From IMG/VR virus record IMGVR_UViG_3300021961_000044, positions 1-64,000 of that record: 64,000 bases of DNA; one strand, 5' to 3'. The DNA comes from a virus. Below the pieces are notes generated by a model that saw only the letters and a list, made by a program, of their open reading frames with translations, had not been told where the DNA came from and did not search any database. Position numbers and translations under genes: made by a program. Below are positions 43,033 through 52,270 of this stretch, in pieces (within the stretch, counting starts at the first letter, position 1; the number at the start of each line of letters is the position of its first letter).

Positions 43033-44679
43033 ATGAGTGAAGTATATCTTGGTAATCCCAATCTAAAAAAAGCAAATACTCAAATTGAATTTACGGAAGA
43101 ACAGGTCCGTGAATTTATTAAATGTAAAGATGACCCTGTTTATTTTACAAGAAATTATATTAAAATTGTCTCTCTCGATGAAGGTCTTACGCAATTCAAT
43201 CCATATCACTTTCAAGAAAAATTAATTCACAATTTTCATGAAAACAGATTTAACATTTGTAAGATGCCTCGCCAGACGGGCAAATCTACAACTGTCGTAT
43301 CTTACCTGCTCCACTATGCAGTTTTTAATGATAGTGTTAATATTGGCATCCTCGCTAACAAAGCAGCAACCGCAAGAGAATTGTTAGGTAGATTACAAAC
43401 CGCATATGAGAACTTGCCCAAATGGATGCAGCAGGGTATTATTTCATGGAATAAAGGTTCGCTGGAGTTGGAGAATGGCAGTAAGATATTGGCAGCTTCT
43501 ACGTCTGCAAGTGCTGTCCGAGGTATGTCGTTTAACATCCTCTTTCTCGACGAGTTCGCGTTCGTCCCGAATCATGTTGCTGACTCGTTCTTTGCATCTG
43601 TTTATCCTACTATTACTTCTGGTAAAAACACCAAAGTAATCATTGTATCTACTCCACATGGTATGAATCATTTCTACCGTTTGTGGCATGATGCAGAAAA
43701 AAGAAAGAATGATTATATACCAACAGACGTTCATTGGTCTGAAGTTCCTGGTAGAGATTTGGAATGGAAAGAACAAACGATTAAAAATACTTCCGAACAA
43801 CAATTCAAAATTGAGTTTGAATGCGAATTTCTTGGATCTGTCGATACCTTAATTAATCCATCAAAATTAAAAAGTTTTGTTTATGATGATCCCATACAAA
43901 AAAATGCTGGATTAGATGTATATGAAGCAGTAAAAGAAAATCATGATTATGTTTGCACTGTTGACGTTGCTAGAGGAGTTGGAGAAGATTATTCCGCATT
44001 TGTAGTTGTTGATATAACAGAATTTCCACATAAAGTAGTAGCAAAATATAGAAACAATGAAATTAAACCAATGTTGTTTCCGAATATAATATATGAAGTA
44101 TGCAAGAGTTATAATAATGCATATATTCTTTGCGAAGTAAATGATATTGGAGATCAAGTAGCAAGTATTCTCCAATATGATTTGGAATACCAAAATCTTC
44201 TTATGTGTTCTATGAGAGGTAGAGCAGGACAAATTGTTGGACAAGGATTTTCTGGAAAGAAAACACAATTGGGCGTCAAGATGTCCAAAACTGTTAAAAA
44301 AGTTGGATCATTGAATCTTAAGACTTTAATCGAAGAAAATAAACTCATATTCAATGATTATGAAATAATCTCAGAACTTACTACTTTTATATCAAAACAC
44401 AATTCATTTGAAGCTGAAGAAGGTTGCAATGATGACCTTGCAATGTGTCTTGTCATTTATGCATGGTTGGTCCAGATGGACTACTTCAAGGAACTTACTG
44501 ATCAAGATGTTCGTAAAAGATTATATGAAGAACAAAAAAATCAAATTGAACAGGACATGTCTCCTTTCGGATTTATTGTTGATGGAGTAAATGATTTGGA
44601 TAGTTTTGTCGATGCTGAAGGAGATAGATGGCATGTTGATGAATATGGAGACAGAGCATATATGTGGGAGTATATGTGA
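43033..44679 (+). CDS. 17: Terminase large subunit gp17
   Basis: Packaging motor ATPase and headful nuclease. Walker A is PRQTGKST at residues 79-86, Walker B ILFLDEF with D173-E174, coupling motif VSTPHG near 208. The RNase H-like nuclease has D311 (VDVARGVGEDYS), E368 (CEVND) and D467/D468 (CNDDLA), corresponding to the D-E-D triad of T4 gp17. 548 residues against 610 in T4, the shortfall being mainly at the two ends. Ten bases after the preceding virion gene, so it is read as part of the fibre-cassette transcript. It overlaps the next gene by one base (TGATG). The small subunit gene lies 10.8 kb upstream. Confidence 0.97.
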   Translation: MSEVYLGNPNLKKANTQIEFTEEQVREFIKCKDDPVYFTRNYIKIVSLDEGLTQFNPYHFQEKLIHNFHENRFNICKMPRQTGKSTTVVSYLLHYAVFNDSVNIGILANKAATARELLGRLQTAYENLPKWMQQGIISWNKGSLELENGSKILAASTSASAVRGMSFNILFLDEFAFVPNHVADSFFASVYPTITSGKNTKVIIVSTPHGMNHFYRLWHDAEKRKNDYIPTDVHWSEVPGRDLEWKEQTIKNTSEQQFKIEFECEFLGSVDTLINPSKLKSFVYDDPIQKNAGLDVYEAVKENHDYVCTVDVARGVGEDYSAFVVVDITEFPHKVVAKYRNNEIKPMLFPNIIYEVCKSYNNAYILCEVNDIGDQVASILQYDLEYQNLLMCSMRGRAGQIVGQGFSGKKTQLGVKMSKTVKKVGSLNLKTLIEENKLIFNDYEIISELTTFISKHNSFEAEEGCNDDLAMCLVIYAWLVQMDYFKELTDQDVRKRLYEEQKNQIEQDMSPFGFIVDGVNDLDSFVDAEGDRWHVDEYGDRAYMWEYM

Positions 44680-44909
44680 TGGATCTAGATGGGCAAATAA
44701 AGTTAGGTCATTTGTTATTGTCTGATAGAAAATGTAGAACTTGCAAAGAAATTAAAAATTTAGTTGATAGTTTCTATAGAACTAGAAAAGATAGAGGAGC
44801 AGTTGCTTCTTCATATTCATATGAATGTAAAGAGTGTACTAAAAAAAGAATCGTTATTGGGAGAATGGTTTCTAATGTATTGAATAAATGGGAATATCCT
44901 GATTGGTAG
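44679..44909 (+). CDS. Small Cys4 zinc-binding protein (76 aa)
   Basis: 76 residues from the ATG that overlaps the gp17 stop; a GTG five codons upstream is an alternative. Two knuckles, CRTC (about residues 19-22) and CKEC (about 50-53), can hold one zinc, with FYRTRKDRG and a basic tail between and after. The CxxC-x(n)-F-CxxC-R pattern is that of the zinc half of endonuclease VII/HNH-like proteins, but no nuclease half is present. It sits between large terminase and tail sheath. Could be a packaging accessory or a remnant of a homing-type endonuclease; not resolved. Confidence 0.65.
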   Translation: MDLDGQIKLGHLLLSDRKCRTCKEIKNLVDSFYRTRKDRGAVASSYSYECKECTKKRIVIGRMVSNVLNKWEYPDW

Positions 44910-44946
44910 TTCACGTCACATTTCCCCACTGAAAACATATTTTTTA

Positions 44947-44954
44947 ATAAATAT
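44947..44954 (+). promoter_or_regulatory. T4-type late promoter before gp18
   Basis: AATAAATA, 36 bases before the sheath ATG in an 80-base non-coding gap. Confidence 0.7.
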
Positions 44955-44990
44955 TTCCAGACAAACTGAGATTTTAACACGGAGAAAAAC

Positions 44991-47204
44991 ATGGCAACTC
45001 CACAATTATCTCCTGGTGTATTAACTAGAGAGGTTGACTTAACAGTAGGAAGAGCTGATAATGTCCTCGATAATATTGGGGCTATTGCCGGACCTTTTCC
45101 CATTGGACCAGTTAATCAACCTATTTTGATCACCAATGAGACAGAACTCATCGATACCTTTGGAAAACCATTAAGTACAGATGGTCAGTACGAGTATTGG
45201 ATGAGCGCAGCTTCATATCTTTCTTATGGTGGAATCATTAAGGTCGTTAGAGCAGGATCCACCGATTCTACTCTTTTAACTAATGCTAACGCTGGAGTAG
45301 GTGCTGCTTACACAACTACCCTCAAGATTGACAATTATGACGACTACACTGCTAATCACCAGGATGTTGATACTGACTACGCTTATGCTGCAAAAACTCC
45401 AGGCTCTAGACTTAACAATCTGAAAGTCTGTGTCATCGACGATCTTGCAGATCAAAGAATCGGCATCAACACAACCAACCTTGCTAATGCAGGTGCTTTG
45501 ATTGGATATGGTGTTACCACAGTTATCAACGCACAAACTCTTCCAGGTGCAGGAACAACACAATCCTTCAGTGGTTATCTGAAAGGTATTATTACAGGTG
45601 TTAGTACAGACAGCACAAACGGAAATAGCACAATCGACGTTAAGATTGTTTCTAGAGTATCTGCTGCTGGTACAGAAACAAATATTACTTATGCTGAGAG
45701 AAACAGAACAGCTTCATTCAGCACTTCAGATGCACTTTACTTTGTAAATAACTCTGGTATTAATACCGGTCTTTCTGGCACTGTTAGCGCATATACACCT
45801 ACAACTGCGGTTGATTGGTATAATGAGCAAACACTTGGTCTTACAAATGCAACAATCTATTGGAAGTCGATTGCTCCAAGACCAACAACTTCCAATTATG
45901 CATCTCAGAGAAACTGCAAAAACGACGCACTTAACGTTGCTGTTGTAGATGATTTGGGAACAATTACGGGAGTACAAGGAACTATCCTTGAAAAGCATGT
46001 TGGACTTTCCAAGGCAGCAGACGCTATTTCTGCAGTAAATTCTCCACAAAAGATTTACTACAGTCAGTATCTTGCAGACTTCTCACCAAATATCTACGCT
46101 GGATATAATCCATCTCAATCAGAAGATACTTATAATGGAACTGCTCCTAGAGCAACTGGTTACTCGGCAGCCTTCACAGCAGTAACAACTGCAAGTGGTC
46201 TTTGGGGACAAAATGCACAAGACGTAACCTTCAGTGCAATTGGTAACGTAACATATACCCTTGGTGGTGGTGTTGATTATTCTGCTACTGGCGGAATGAA
46301 GGCAACACTCGCAGATCAAATTACTGCATATGGTTACTTTGCTAATGAAGATGATGAAGCAGTTGACTTCTTGATCATGGGTCCTGGTTGCGATTCGATT
46401 GGCGAATCTCAAGCAAAAGCAAACTATCTGATTTCACTTGCAAATCAAAGAAAAGACTGTGTTGCTTGTGTTGGACCACATAGAGGAGGAATCGTTGGAC
46501 AAACCAATGCAACCACTCAAACAAATAACCTGATTGAGTACTTCAGCCCACTTCAATCTTCTTCTTATGCTGTATTTGATAGTGGATATAAGTACACTTA
46601 CGATAGATTTAATAACAGATTCCGCTATGTTCCAACTAACGCTGACGTAGCAGGTTTGATGTGCAGAACAGGAATCTTGGCATTCCCATGGTTCTCCCCT
46701 GCAGGTCAACAAAGAGGAATCATCAACAATGCAATTAAACTTGCATACAATCCAAACAAAGCTCAAAGAGATCAACTTTATCCTTTGAGAATCAACCCTG
46801 TTGTTAACAAGCCTGGTGTTGGTGTTCTCTTGTTTGGTGATAAAACCGCTCTTGGTTATGAAAGTGCTTTCGATAGAATTAATGTTCGTCGTCTGTTCCT
46901 TACAATCGAACAAGCACTTCAAACTAGTGCAGAAGCACAATTGTTTGAATTGAATGACGAATTAACAAGAGCTAATTTTGTTAACATTGTCGAACCATAT
47001 CTCCGCGATATTCAAGCGAAGAGAGGAATGTATGATTTCAGAGTCATTTGCGATGGAACAAACAACACTCCTGATGTTATTGATAATAATGAATTCAGAG
47101 CAGACATCTTTATCAAACCAGCGAAATCGATTAACTACGTCACTCTGACCTTCGTTGCAACCAGAACTGGTGTTGCATTTGAAGAAGTCATCGGTCGAGT
47201 TTGA
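44991..47204 (+). CDS. 18: Tail sheath protein gp18
   Basis: Major contractile sheath subunit. The N-terminus SPGVLTREVDLTVGRADN, the GAIAGPFPIGPVNQPILITN segment and ELIDTFGKP are characteristic of T4-type sheaths. The conserved C-terminal domain includes LMCRTGILAFPWFSPAGQQR, GIINNAIKLAYNP, LYPLRINPVVNKPGVGVLLF, FDRINVRRLFLTIEQALQTS and FVATRTGVAFEEVIGRV, which form the inner ring contacting the tube. 737 residues (T4: 659); the excess lies in the surface domains in the middle. A GGAG lies 8 bases before the ATG. First gene behind its own late promoter, followed by gp19. Confidence 0.97.
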   Translation: MATPQLSPGVLTREVDLTVGRADNVLDNIGAIAGPFPIGPVNQPILITNETELIDTFGKPLSTDGQYEYWMSAASYLSYGGIIKVVRAGSTDSTLLTNANAGVGAAYTTTLKIDNYDDYTANHQDVDTDYAYAAKTPGSRLNNLKVCVIDDLADQRIGINTTNLANAGALIGYGVTTVINAQTLPGAGTTQSFSGYLKGIITGVSTDSTNGNSTIDVKIVSRVSAAGTETNITYAERNRTASFSTSDALYFVNNSGINTGLSGTVSAYTPTTAVDWYNEQTLGLTNATIYWKSIAPRPTTSNYASQRNCKNDALNVAVVDDLGTITGVQGTILEKHVGLSKAADAISAVNSPQKIYYSQYLADFSPNIYAGYNPSQSEDTYNGTAPRATGYSAAFTAVTTASGLWGQNAQDVTFSAIGNVTYTLGGGVDYSATGGMKATLADQITAYGYFANEDDEAVDFLIMGPGCDSIGESQAKANYLISLANQRKDCVACVGPHRGGIVGQTNATTQTNNLIEYFSPLQSSSYAVFDSGYKYTYDRFNNRFRYVPTNADVAGLMCRTGILAFPWFSPAGQQRGIINNAIKLAYNPNKAQRDQLYPLRINPVVNKPGVGVLLFGDKTALGYESAFDRINVRRLFLTIEQALQTSAEAQLFELNDELTRANFVNIVEPYLRDIQAKRGMYDFRVICDGTNNTPDVIDNNEFRADIFIKPAKSINYVTLTFVATRTGVAFEEVIGRV

Positions 47205-47239
47205 TTTTATTATCTAATTAACACTAGGAGGACCCAAAA

Positions 47240-47866
47240 ATGGCTTACACAATCGAAAGTTTCAAAAGTGCTATGAAAGGGGGCGGTGCCCGCCCCAATC
47301 TATTTGAAGTTCAACTTACTTCATTCCCAGGTTCTGGAGCAGAATCTTTTAGTGCAACTAATTTCTCTATGCTTTGCAAGGCAGCTCAACTTCCTGCTTC
47401 AAACATCGCATCCATCGATGTTCCTTTTAGAGGAAGAACATTTAAAGTAGCTGGAGACAGAACTTTTGATCCTTGGACAATCACAATCATCAATGATGAG
47501 GATTTTGTAATTAGAAACGCTATGGAGCGTTGGATGCAAATCATCGGTCAATATGCTGATGGTTCAGGTAAAGTTAATCCTGCAGATTATCAAGTCAATG
47601 CAACAGTAAAACAACTTACCAGAAATTCTTCAACAGAAGGAAAAGGTGTTGCTACTGGTCAGGGACTGAGAGGAATTGCACAGTATAAATTCTACGGAAT
47701 TTTCCCAACTGCAATCTCCGCTATTGATCTGTCATTCGATTCTTCAGACACAATTGAAGAATTTACAGTTGATTTTGCTGTACAATATTGGACACCAGAA
47801 AACGTAACCGCAACCGGTAACAATGGTAGCCAAGCAGCACAAGATCAGGCAAATCTCGGAGCTTGA
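47240..47866 (+). CDS. 19: Tail tube protein gp19
   Basis: Forms the inner tail tube. The N-terminal MAYTIESFKSAMKGGGARPN, followed by NLFEVQLTSFPG, the central DVPFRGRTFKVAGDRTFDPW and the later FYGIFPTAISAIDLSFDSSD with VDFAVQYW are diagnostic of T4-like tube proteins. 208 residues against 163 in T4. A perfect AGGAGG lies ten bases before the ATG, the best ribosome site in the window, consistent with very high expression. It shares the gp18 transcript. Confidence 0.96.
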   Translation: MAYTIESFKSAMKGGGARPNLFEVQLTSFPGSGAESFSATNFSMLCKAAQLPASNIASIDVPFRGRTFKVAGDRTFDPWTITIINDEDFVIRNAMERWMQIIGQYADGSGKVNPADYQVNATVKQLTRNSSTEGKGVATGQGLRGIAQYKFYGIFPTAISAIDLSFDSSDTIEEFTVDFAVQYWTPENVTATGNNGSQAAQDQANLGA

Positions 47867-47886
47867 TAATCTTATATTTGAAATTG

Positions 47887-47894
47887 CCTAAATA
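47887..47894 (+). promoter_or_regulatory. T4-type late promoter before gp20
   Basis: CCTAAATA, 31 bases before the portal ATG. Confidence 0.65.
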
Positions 47895-47925
47895 GTCTAA
47901 GATAATTCAAGTTTAACTTATAATT

Positions 47926-49602
47926 ATGTCTAGGCTTTTTGGCTTTTCTATTGAAGATTCAGACGATAAAAAACCCGAACTCACACCGTCACCCGTTCCT
48001 CCTTCTAAGGAGGACGGGTCTGACTTTTATCTGAGTAGCGGGTTTTTTGGATCTTATGTTGATATAGAAGGAGTATATAGATCTGAATTCGATCTAATTA
48101 AAAGGTATAGAGAAATGGCATTGCACCCAGAGGTGGATGGTGCAATTGAAGATATTGTAAATGAAGCGATTGTCTCCGATACAAATGACAGTCCTGTACA
48201 GATTGAGTTGTCAAATTTAAATGCCAGTGACGGCATTAAGAAAAAAATTCGCAACGAGTTTAAATATATTTTAGAGTTATTAGATTTTGATAAAAAAGCA
48301 CACGAAATCTATAGAAACTGGTATATAGATGGTAGAATTTATTATCACAAAATAATTGACGTAAAAAATCCTAGTGAAGGAATTCAAGAACTTAGATATA
48401 TTGACGCATCTAAAATGCGTTATATTCGTCAAGAGAAAAAGAGAAAAGGAGATGAATTAAGACTTTCAAGTAATACAGAAAATCCATTAGATTATAATTT
48501 TCCAGAAATAGAAGAATATTTTATTTACACCCAAAAAGAAACTTATCCTATGGGAACACCTAGACCTGGAGGATATAGTGGAAGTTCAAATGGAATCAAA
48601 ATGACAAAAGATTCCATTTCATATTGCACTTCTGGATTAGTGGATAGAAATAAAGGAACTACCCTTTCCTATCTCCATAAAGCAATTAAATCTCTCAATC
48701 AACTTCGTATGATTGAAGACTCTTTGGTAATTTATAGATTATCAAGAGCACCTGAGCGTAGAATATTTTATATCGATGTTGGCAATTTGCCCAAAGTTAA
48801 GGCAGAACAATATCTTCGTGACGTTATGATGCGTTATCGCAACAAACTTGTTTATGACGCAAACACAGGAGAAATCAGAGATGACAAAAAATACATGTCC
48901 ATGCTTGAGGATTTTTGGCTCCCTAGACGAGAAGGTGGGAGAGGAACTGAAATCTCAACGTTGCCAGGTGGCCAAAACCTTGGAGAAATCACTGATATTG
49001 AATATTTTAAAAAGAAACTCTTCCGTTCGCTTAACGTCCCAACATCGAGAATGGATGGAGAAGGTGGGTTTAACCTTGGAAGATCTTCTGAGATCCTGAG
49101 AGATGAAGTTAAATTCAGTAAGTTTGTTGGACGTTTGAGAAAGAGATTTTCTGGAATGTTTAATGATATGTTGAGAACTCAACTCCTTCTCAAGAATATC
49201 ATTACTCCAGAAGATTGGAACATAATGAGTGAGCATATTCAATATGACTTCCTCTATGATAATCATTTTGCAGAAATGAAAGAAGCGGAGTTGATGAATG
49301 AAAGACTTGCTTTAGTTCAAACTGCAGAACCATATATTGGAAAATATTATTCACAAGATTATGTAAGACGTAAAATTCTCCGTCAAACAGATCAAGAAAT
49401 TATTGAAGAAGATATGATGATCAAAAAAGAAATTAAAGACGGAATAATTCCAGATCCAAGTGTACCTGTAGATCCAGAAACAGGAATGCCAATAGATTCT
49501 GCAGCAGGTATGGATTTAGGAAAACCTGTAATGGAACCCGAACTTAATGCGCCAGAAGTAGATGCATCTGCTATCGAAATGCCAAAAGGCGGCGAAATTT
49601 AA
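47926..49602 (+). CDS. 20: Portal vertex protein gp20
   Basis: Dodecameric portal through which DNA is packaged. Motifs: HPEVDGAIEDIVNEAIVSD (about 65-83), YRNWYIDGRIYYHKIID, SYLHKAIKSLNQLRMIEDS, LPKVKAEQYLRDVMMRYRNK, and the signature WLPRREGGRGTEISTLPGGQ from W331. 558 residues (T4: 524), with a low-complexity acidic/Pro-rich C-terminus (about 505-558) that may face the capsid interior. Followed by a late promoter and the core-protein gene. Confidence 0.97.
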   Translation: MSRLFGFSIEDSDDKKPELTPSPVPPSKEDGSDFYLSSGFFGSYVDIEGVYRSEFDLIKRYREMALHPEVDGAIEDIVNEAIVSDTNDSPVQIELSNLNASDGIKKKIRNEFKYILELLDFDKKAHEIYRNWYIDGRIYYHKIIDVKNPSEGIQELRYIDASKMRYIRQEKKRKGDELRLSSNTENPLDYNFPEIEEYFIYTQKETYPMGTPRPGGYSGSSNGIKMTKDSISYCTSGLVDRNKGTTLSYLHKAIKSLNQLRMIEDSLVIYRLSRAPERRIFYIDVGNLPKVKAEQYLRDVMMRYRNKLVYDANTGEIRDDKKYMSMLEDFWLPRREGGRGTEISTLPGGQNLGEITDIEYFKKKLFRSLNVPTSRMDGEGGFNLGRSSEILRDEVKFSKFVGRLRKRFSGMFNDMLRTQLLLKNIITPEDWNIMSEHIQYDFLYDNHFAEMKEAELMNERLALVQTAEPYIGKYYSQDYVRRKILRQTDQEIIEEDMMIKKEIKDGIIPDPSVPVDPETGMPIDSAAGMDLGKPVMEPELNAPEVDASAIEMPKGGEI

Positions 49603-49605
49603 GGC

Positions 49606-49613
49606 AATAAATA
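49606..49613 (+). promoter_or_regulatory. T4-type late promoter before the gp67-like gene
   Basis: AATAAATA, 28 bases before the ATG. Confidence 0.65.
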
Positions 49614-49641
49614 AATTATAGTTGTTTATTACAATATTAAC

Positions 49642-49815
49642 ATGGAAGAACTTTTAGATATGATCCAATCTGATGAATCACCTTCCCAAATCAGTGATAA
49701 GATCAAGGATATGCTTTTTGCAAAATCAGCAGAAAGAATCGAAGCTGCACGTCCAGAAGTAGCAAATTCTATGTTTGATGCTGACGAACCCTATGAGGAA
49801 GAAAGCGAAGAATAA
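49642..49815 (+). CDS. 67: Prohead core protein gp67-like (57 aa)
   Basis: 57 residues, ATG to TAA. MEELLDMIQSDESPSQISDK followed by KDMLFAKSAERIEAAR and an acidic end (DEPYEEESEE) parallels T4 gp67 (MEGLIEAIKSNDLVAARK ... LFAEAMAARTIDLIKEEK and a long acidic tail). The position between portal gp20 and protease gp21 is the same as in T4. gp67 is an internal scaffold component degraded by gp21. The acidic tail is shorter than in T4 (80 residues). Assignment rests on short similarity plus synteny. Confidence 0.78.
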   Translation: MEELLDMIQSDESPSQISDKIKDMLFAKSAERIEAARPEVANSMFDADEPYEEESEE

Positions 49816-49821
49816 TAAATA
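49814..49821 (+). promoter_or_regulatory. T4-type late promoter before the 182-aa gene
   Basis: AATAAATA overlapping the stop of the gp67-like gene, 29 bases before the next ATG. Confidence 0.6.
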
Positions 49822-49850
49822 ACTATTAAAGTGTATTTAATTTTAGAATA

Positions 49851-50399
49851 ATGGCTCATAGACCTGTAGGATTATCAACATCATTGGCAACTAGTGCCAC
49901 TTCTGGGATGACAAGTTCTTTTGTTGTCTCTTCAAATGTCATTAGGGTTGTTGCCGTAACGGCTGGTGCCCATGTAAAAATTGATAGCGCACCTACCGCC
50001 ACTACTAATGATTATTATATTCCTGCAGGAACTTCCGCTACCCTTGCTTTAACAAAAGCATCTAATAGAGTTGTTGGAATTACTACAGGAGCTTCTACCA
50101 CAATTACTTTCCCAGAAGGAACACAGTGTCCATTTGGAGTTGGAGATTTTATTACAATAACAGGTGGATCAAATTCGGCGCTGAATCTCCTCCATGTTGA
50201 AGTAACTAGTGTAGATACCACTTCAAATTTCAATGGAAATTTCCAAACCACATGTACAGTTGCTTATGACTCTAGTGCTGCTGGAGATTTTGCAGGAGCA
50301 GATGTCACAGCAAGCCTCTCAGTGAGATTGGCAGCTAGAACTGATACTGGCACTGGAACTTTACATGCACAACAAGTTCAAATTTCAGGAGTAGCATAA
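49851..50399 (+). CDS. Putative virion protein between gp67 and gp21 (182 aa)
   Basis: 182 residues, Ser/Thr/Ala-rich, all beta by pattern: MTSSFVVSSNVIRVVAVTAG, HVKIDSAPTATTNDYYIPAG, RVVGITTGASTTITFPEGTQ, FGVGDFITITGGSN, TCTVAYDSSAAGDFAGADVT, ASLSVRLAART. In T4 this slot holds core protein gp68, which is helical, so this is not gp68. The composition suggests a decoration or other surface-exposed virion protein; cyanomyoviruses carry similar genes annotated as structural. Its stop overlaps the gp21 start (TAATG), so protease synthesis is coupled to it. Confidence 0.72.
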   Translation: MAHRPVGLSTSLATSATSGMTSSFVVSSNVIRVVAVTAGAHVKIDSAPTATTNDYYIPAGTSATLALTKASNRVVGITTGASTTITFPEGTQCPFGVGDFITITGGSNSALNLLHVEVTSVDTTSNFNGNFQTTCTVAYDSSAAGDFAGADVTASLSVRLAARTDTGTGTLHAQQVQISGVA

Positions 50400-51049
50400 T
50401 GAAATTAATTAGGGAAGAAATTGAAAACGTAGAAATTATCGTAGAATCAAAAGGCGGTAAAAAGTCTCTTTACATCGAAGGAGTTTTTCTCCAAGGAGAC
50501 ATCAAAAACCGTAATGGTCGTATGTATCCAATGGAGACTCTTCGTCGCGAAGTTTCTCGCTACAATGAAAATCATGTTGTTGCTGGTAGAGCACTTGGAG
50601 AACTCGGTCATCCTGATGGTCCAACCGTCAATTTAGATCGTGTTTCTCATAAGATTGTTTCTCTGAAAGAAAGCGGATCCAACTTTATCGGAAAAGCAAA
50701 AATTCTCGGAACACCAATGGGAAAAATTGCGGCTTCTCTTTTAGATGAAGGCGTAAAACTCGGTGTTTCTTCTAGAGGTATTGGATCTTTAAGAGAAGAC
50801 CGTAATGGTATCAAAGTTGTTGGTGAAGATTTTATGCTAGCTACTGCTGCTGATATCGTTGCCGATCCTTCCGCTCCTGATGCATTCGTATCAGGAATTA
50901 TGGAAGGAAAAGAATGGGTTTGGGAAGGAGGCATTCTTCGTGAAAAGTTTGCTGAGCAAACCAAACGCAGAATTAATACTTTAGTCGATCAAAGAAAACT
51001 TGATGAACATAAGTTAAATTTGTTTGATGACTTCTTAAGAAGTCTCTAA
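50399..51049 (+). CDS. 21: Prohead core protease gp21
   Basis: Serine protease that matures the prohead by cutting scaffold, capsid and internal proteins after (L/I)xE. 216 residues (T4: 212). Candidate catalytic residues are H71 in GELGHPDG and S124/S125 in LGVSSRGIGSL, the pattern of herpes-type assemblin/gp21 proteases. The segment FLQGDIKNRNGRMYPMETLR near residue 29 is highly conserved in the family. The ATG overlaps the preceding stop, and 64 bases with a double late promoter follow before the scaffold gene. Confidence 0.94.
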   Translation: MKLIREEIENVEIIVESKGGKKSLYIEGVFLQGDIKNRNGRMYPMETLRREVSRYNENHVVAGRALGELGHPDGPTVNLDRVSHKIVSLKESGSNFIGKAKILGTPMGKIAASLLDEGVKLGVSSRGIGSLREDRNGIKVVGEDFMLATAADIVADPSAPDAFVSGIMEGKEWVWEGGILREKFAEQTKRRINTLVDQRKLDEHKLNLFDDFLRSL

Positions 51050-51067
51050 ACATTAAATATATTAATT

Positions 51068-51079
51068 TATAAATAAATA
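51068..51079 (+). promoter_or_regulatory. Double T4-type late promoter before gp22
   Basis: TATAAATAAATA contains a perfect octamer TATAAATA (51068-51075) and a second AATAAATA (51072-51079) four bases on, 34 bases before the scaffold ATG. Scaffold and capsid need high late expression. Confidence 0.78.
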
Positions 51080-51113
51080 TAGATTTAATACACAGGTAAA
51101 TCGGAGAGTTCAA

Positions 51114-52217
51114 ATGTCTAGTGACAACAATTTACAAGAAATGGAAGCAGGCACTAAGCAATCCAAAACTGCCGTTAATGCTGGTGCTGCAGCGGCGGAT
51201 TCAATGGATACTTCAGTTGCCGGAAGCTATGAAGATCTCGGTGGTCCTACCCCCGATAACTACAGATCTGACGACGATTCAGCAAAGTTAAAGACCCCTG
51301 GTGGATCTTTAAAGCAAGTTAAGGATGTAGTTAATAAGGGTGCTGGTGCCGCTGAAGCAGCTAAAGGAGTCAAGGAAGAAGAAGATCTTTCTGACGAAGA
51401 AGTAGTTGCTGAAGAAGAAACTACTGAAGAAGAAGTAGTTGCTGAAGAAGAAGTCACTGAAGAAACTACTGAAGAAGAAACTGAAGAAGTCATTTCTGAG
51501 TATGACATCGAAGAAGATGTCAATGCTCTTCTTCAAGGTGAGGAACTCTCCGAAGAATTCCAAGAAAAAGCACGCATGATTTTTGAAGCAGCAATCAACT
51601 CTAAGGTTGCTGTTATCGAACAACAAATCAAAGAAGAATATGCTGCAGCTTTCGCTGAAGCTATCGAAGAAGAGAAGACTGCTCTTGCTGAAAGAGTAGA
51701 TTCTTATCTCGAATATGTTGCTGACGAGTGGATGACCGAAAATACACTCGCAGTTGAAGCAGGTCTTAAGACCGAAATGACTGATTCATTCCTTGTTGGA
51801 ATGAAGCAACTTTTTGAAGAACATTATGTAACCATCCCTGAAGATAAATATGATGTGCTTGAAAGCATGGTAGATAAACTTGATGAAATGGAAACAAAAC
51901 TCAACGAGCAAATTGAGAAAAACGTTTCCCTAAACAAGCGTCTCGCAGAGTCGGTTGCTGAAGGAATCTTAGATCAAGTCTCTGAAGGTCTTGCACAGAC
52001 ACAGAAAGAGAAGCTCGCTTCACTTGCCGAAAGTGTTGAGTTTGAAAGTGAGACTCAATATCGTGAAAAACTGGAGACGCTGAAGGAGTCATATTTTAGC
52101 TCCAAGTCTTCATCTGCTAAGACTGAATCCATTTCTGAAGGAGTAGACGTAACTCCCGAATCTGTTTCGGGTACTATGGCTGCATACCTGAGAACCATGG
52201 GTTCCATTAGCAAATAA
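51114..52217 (+). CDS. 22: Prohead scaffold protein gp22
   Basis: Main internal scaffold, removed by gp21. 367 residues (T4: 269). A disordered N-terminus (SNLQ/GG-rich, about 1-90) leads into a very acidic low-complexity region (about 88-130, EEEVVAEEEVTEETTEE type) and then long amphipathic helices with coiled-coil character (about 145-330; VAVIEQQIKEEYAAAFAEAI, YDVLESMVDKLDEMETKLNE). The C-terminal end SGTMAAYLRTMGSISK is typical of cyanophage gp22. Position between gp21 and gp23 fixes the identity. No enzyme motif. Confidence 0.93.
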   Translation: MSSDNNLQEMEAGTKQSKTAVNAGAAAADSMDTSVAGSYEDLGGPTPDNYRSDDDSAKLKTPGGSLKQVKDVVNKGAGAAEAAKGVKEEEDLSDEEVVAEEETTEEEVVAEEEVTEETTEEETEEVISEYDIEEDVNALLQGEELSEEFQEKARMIFEAAINSKVAVIEQQIKEEYAAAFAEAIEEEKTALAERVDSYLEYVADEWMTENTLAVEAGLKTEMTDSFLVGMKQLFEEHYVTIPEDKYDVLESMVDKLDEMETKLNEQIEKNVSLNKRLAESVAEGILDQVSEGLAQTQKEKLASLAESVEFESETQYREKLETLKESYFSSKSSSAKTESISEGVDVTPESVSGTMAAYLRTMGSISK

Positions 52218-52270
52218 CCCCTGAATTTAATATTAATTCAAACGTAAACATCCACAAAAGGTAAACGCAA

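Noticed and set aside
49851-50399. Calling the 182-residue protein gp68
   Set aside because: It is beta-rich and Ser/Thr-rich, whereas gp68 is a helical core protein; only the position agrees.
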